DNA from: Halomonas elongata DSM 2581
GTDB taxonomy: Bacteria; Pseudomonadota; Gammaproteobacteria; Pseudomonadales; Halomonadaceae
Direction: 5' to 3'
Assembly (NCBI RefSeq): GCF_000196875.2
Contig: NC_014532.2
Coordinates: forward strand, 496,001 to 560,000
DNA length: 64,000 bases
Shown here: piece by piece, positions 62,483-64,000 of the stretch
Layout: each line of letters opens with the position of its first letter
How positions within the stretch are numbered: the stretch's first letter is position 1
Translations under genes and position numbers: made by a program
Notes under the pieces: generated by a model
Told to the model about the DNA's origin: nothing
What the model saw: only the letters and a program-made list of their open reading frames with translations
Database searches by the model: none

Positions 62483-64000
62483 GACTTGTCTCCCCTCGGC
62501 TGGCGCTTCGTGGTGCCCGATTTCTGCTTCTGGGTGACCTTCACCGCATAGTGCAGCGGCCCGTAGAGGCGTTCGGCCAGTTCGCCGAAGCGTCGGCCGG
62601 CGGCCTGGTGGCGGGCCAGTTCGTCGAAGTCGCGCCACTGGCGGGCCAGATAGGCGTCGCGGCTGAGTTCGCCACCCTGGTGGTCATTGCCTTCCAGGGT
62701 CTGGGCGGCGGCCTTGCCGGCCTTGAGGTCGGTTTCTTCGGCCTTCTCTACGTCGCCCAGGTAGCGCTCGATCCCGCTGGCGTCGCCGCCTTTCTCGATC
62801 CAGGCGAAGGCGGTGTCGCGGGCCAGCGGCAGTGGTGCGGTCATGCCGGCCTGCCAGGCCGAGGCGATGGCGGTCAGCCGGGCGCGGGCCTCGTCTGCCG
62901 GCAGTGGATACAGCGTGCCTTTGCCGGCCCGGGAGCGCAGTTCGGTGATCACCGGGCCGACGGCGATCTGGGCGGCCAGATGCTCGACCCAGGGCGTCAG
63001 CCAGTGCTTCCAGTTGTATTTGCTCTGATTGATGATCAGGCTGCTGGTGAGCAGCAGCAGTCGGCAGGTTTCGCCCTGGTCGTTCTCGCGCAGCTCGCCG
63101 AGCCAGTCCTCCACGGCCAGTTCGCCGCCGTCGGCGTCCAGCGAGAGCGAGACCGGTGCCGGCATCGGCCGGGCGTGGGGCCAGGCGTCGAGCAGCTCGG
63201 CGTATTTGGCGAACAGATCGTCCAGGGGCGCGACGAGGTCCTCGCGCATGCGCTGGGCGAAGCCGCCCATGGCCAGCCGGCCTTCGCGTTCGAGCCGCGC
63301 CAGGGTCTCGTCGACGACGGGCATGGGCGGTTCGCTGGCTTCCACGGCGCGCCGTCCGGCGCTGATCAGTTCGTTCTGGAGCTGCCAGTGGGCCAGGCCG
63401 TCGAGGTCGAAGGGCTCGTGGTCGGGGCTTTCGGCAGCCTCGCGCTCGAGGTACACACCGAGGCGGGTGTTGAAGAAGGCCTTGACCGGGTCCTTGAGGA
63501 AGGCGCCGAGTTGCTTGAGCGTCAGTGGGGTTTCCTGGGTCATTGCCGGCAAGGGCGGCACGGATTGCAAGCTGGCTGTGCTCGGCGATACGGCGTTAAA
63601 ACCAGGCTCAAGATGCTCATTCGCGTCTGGCTGGTCGGTGTGGATGGCCCGCCATTCATGGGCGTAGGTGAACAGCCCCTTGTCGGCAGCCTGTGTGGCG
63701 GTGGCGTCAGCGCGGTTGGGTTGGCGGAAGTAGTCGCGGCTGAAGGGCTGCAGCGGGTGCTCGGTGGTCAGGGCGTCGAGCAGCGCCTGGCCGCCGTCAT
63801 CCTGCTCATCCGCTGCGTGCCCGGCCAGGCGCCAGCCGCCGGCGAGGTGGTCGCGCAACTGGCCGAGCAGTACCGAGGGCGGCTGGAGGGCGTTGTCGTG
63901 AATGCTGCGGCCGACCCAACTGATCATCAGCCGCTCGCGTGCCGAGAGCAGCGCCTCGAGGAACAGGTAGCGGTCGTCCTCGCGGCGCGAGCGGTCGCCG
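62479..64000 (-). CDS. recC: Exodeoxyribonuclease V gamma subunit RecC (5' end outside the window)
   Basis: An open frame of 507 codons continues past the right edge. The C-terminal region here has SRREDDRYLFLEALLSARERLMISWVGRSIHDN, a typical RecC segment, then LTLKQLGAFLKDPVKAFFNTRLGVYL and ERLYGPLHYAVKVTQKQKSGTTKR at the end. RecC is the Chi-recognition scaffold of RecBCD. The first part, including the Chi-binding channel residues, is not in this window. Confidence 0.93.
   Translation of the reverse strand, partial: GDRSRREDDRYLFLEALLSARERLMISWVGRSIHDNALQPPSVLLGQLRDHLAGGWRLAGHAADEQDDGGQALLDALTTEHPLQPFSRDYFRQPNRADATATQAADKGLFTYAHEWRAIHTDQPDANEHLEPGFNAVSPSTASLQSVPPLPAMTQETPLTLKQLGAFLKDPVKAFFNTRLGVYLEREAAESPDHEPFDLDGLAHWQLQNELISAGRRAVEASEPPMPVVDETLARLEREGRLAMGGFAQRMREDLVAPLDDLFAKYAELLDAWPHARPMPAPVSLSLDADGGELAVEDWLGELRENDQGETCRLLLLTSSLIINQSKYNWKHWLTPWVEHLAAQIAVGPVITELRSRAGKGTLYPLPADEARARLTAIASAWQAGMTAPLPLARDTAFAWIEKGGDASGIERYLGDVEKAEETDLKAGKAAAQTLEGNDHQGGELSRDAYLARQWRDFDELARHQAAGRRFGELAERLYGPLHYAVKVTQKQKSGTTKRQPRGDKS

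Noticed and set aside
60839..62551. 570-codon plus-strand frame opposite recB
   Set aside because: Gly/Val/Gln-rich composition with no motif. RecB on the other strand has all helicase and nuclease motifs.

Overview
The window looks like chromosome of a moderately halophilic gammaproteobacterium, most likely Halomonadaceae (Halomonas or Chromohalobacter type). This is inferred from the high-GC coding style, a TrkH/TrkI-type potassium transporter, strongly acidic secreted proteins, a betaine-binding protein, and a recC-recB-recD operon with tightly overlapping genes. I found no rRNA, tRNA, transposase, integrase or CRISPR array.

Layout. 0-9.6 kb is housekeeping and stress material: a partial helical protein, a DUF899 thioredoxin-like protein, a VOC protein, arfB, an AmpR-type LysR divergent from a Tat-exported class A beta-lactamase, an SDR protein, a TauE/SafE exporter, a YbaK deacylase, a DUF1499 membrane protein and a TrkH/TrkI K+ transporter. 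9.7-18.9 kb is a catabolic block: an ALDH / iron-type ADH / enolase-superfamily operon with a divergent LysR, then a second LysR divergent from a 2-oxoglutarate oxygenase, a DddP-like M24 protein and an orphan betaine-type binding protein. 19-20.65 kb is an AT-richer patch with a stand-alone RibD-type deaminase, a frameshifted GFA-family gene and a YdhR-like gene. 20.7-31.8 kb holds ompW, nfsA, several regulator/target pairs (LysR-NmrA-DUF2798-SDR, MerR/TipAS, TetR-MFS) and a MocR regulator.

32.1-44.4 kb is a secretion locus: a PrtD-type ABC exporter, an HlyD adaptor and a TolC-like channel, followed on the opposite strand by two very large acidic proteins without Sec signals (an endonuclease/exonuclease/phosphatase-esterase-like-phytase fusion and an ExeM/NucH-type nuclease). 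These are the obvious candidate cargo.

44.6-52.0 kb is the most striking feature. A 7,277-bp repeat-to-repeat unit is bounded by 140-bp direct repeats (139/140 identical) that copy the 3' end of a voltage-sensor-like gene. Inside lie a LacI regulator, a three-gene TRAP transporter, a VOC protein, a RuBisCO-like protein and a DUF1537 acid-sugar kinase, which together look like a complete mobile catabolic module for a carboxylated sugar. The last 12 kb hold an MTA/SAH nucleosidase-like gene, a DUF427 gene, an AT-rich AIPR abortive-infection gene with a nuclease-like N-terminus, and recDBC running off the right edge.

All functional names are by recognition of motifs and family patterns; no database search was run.
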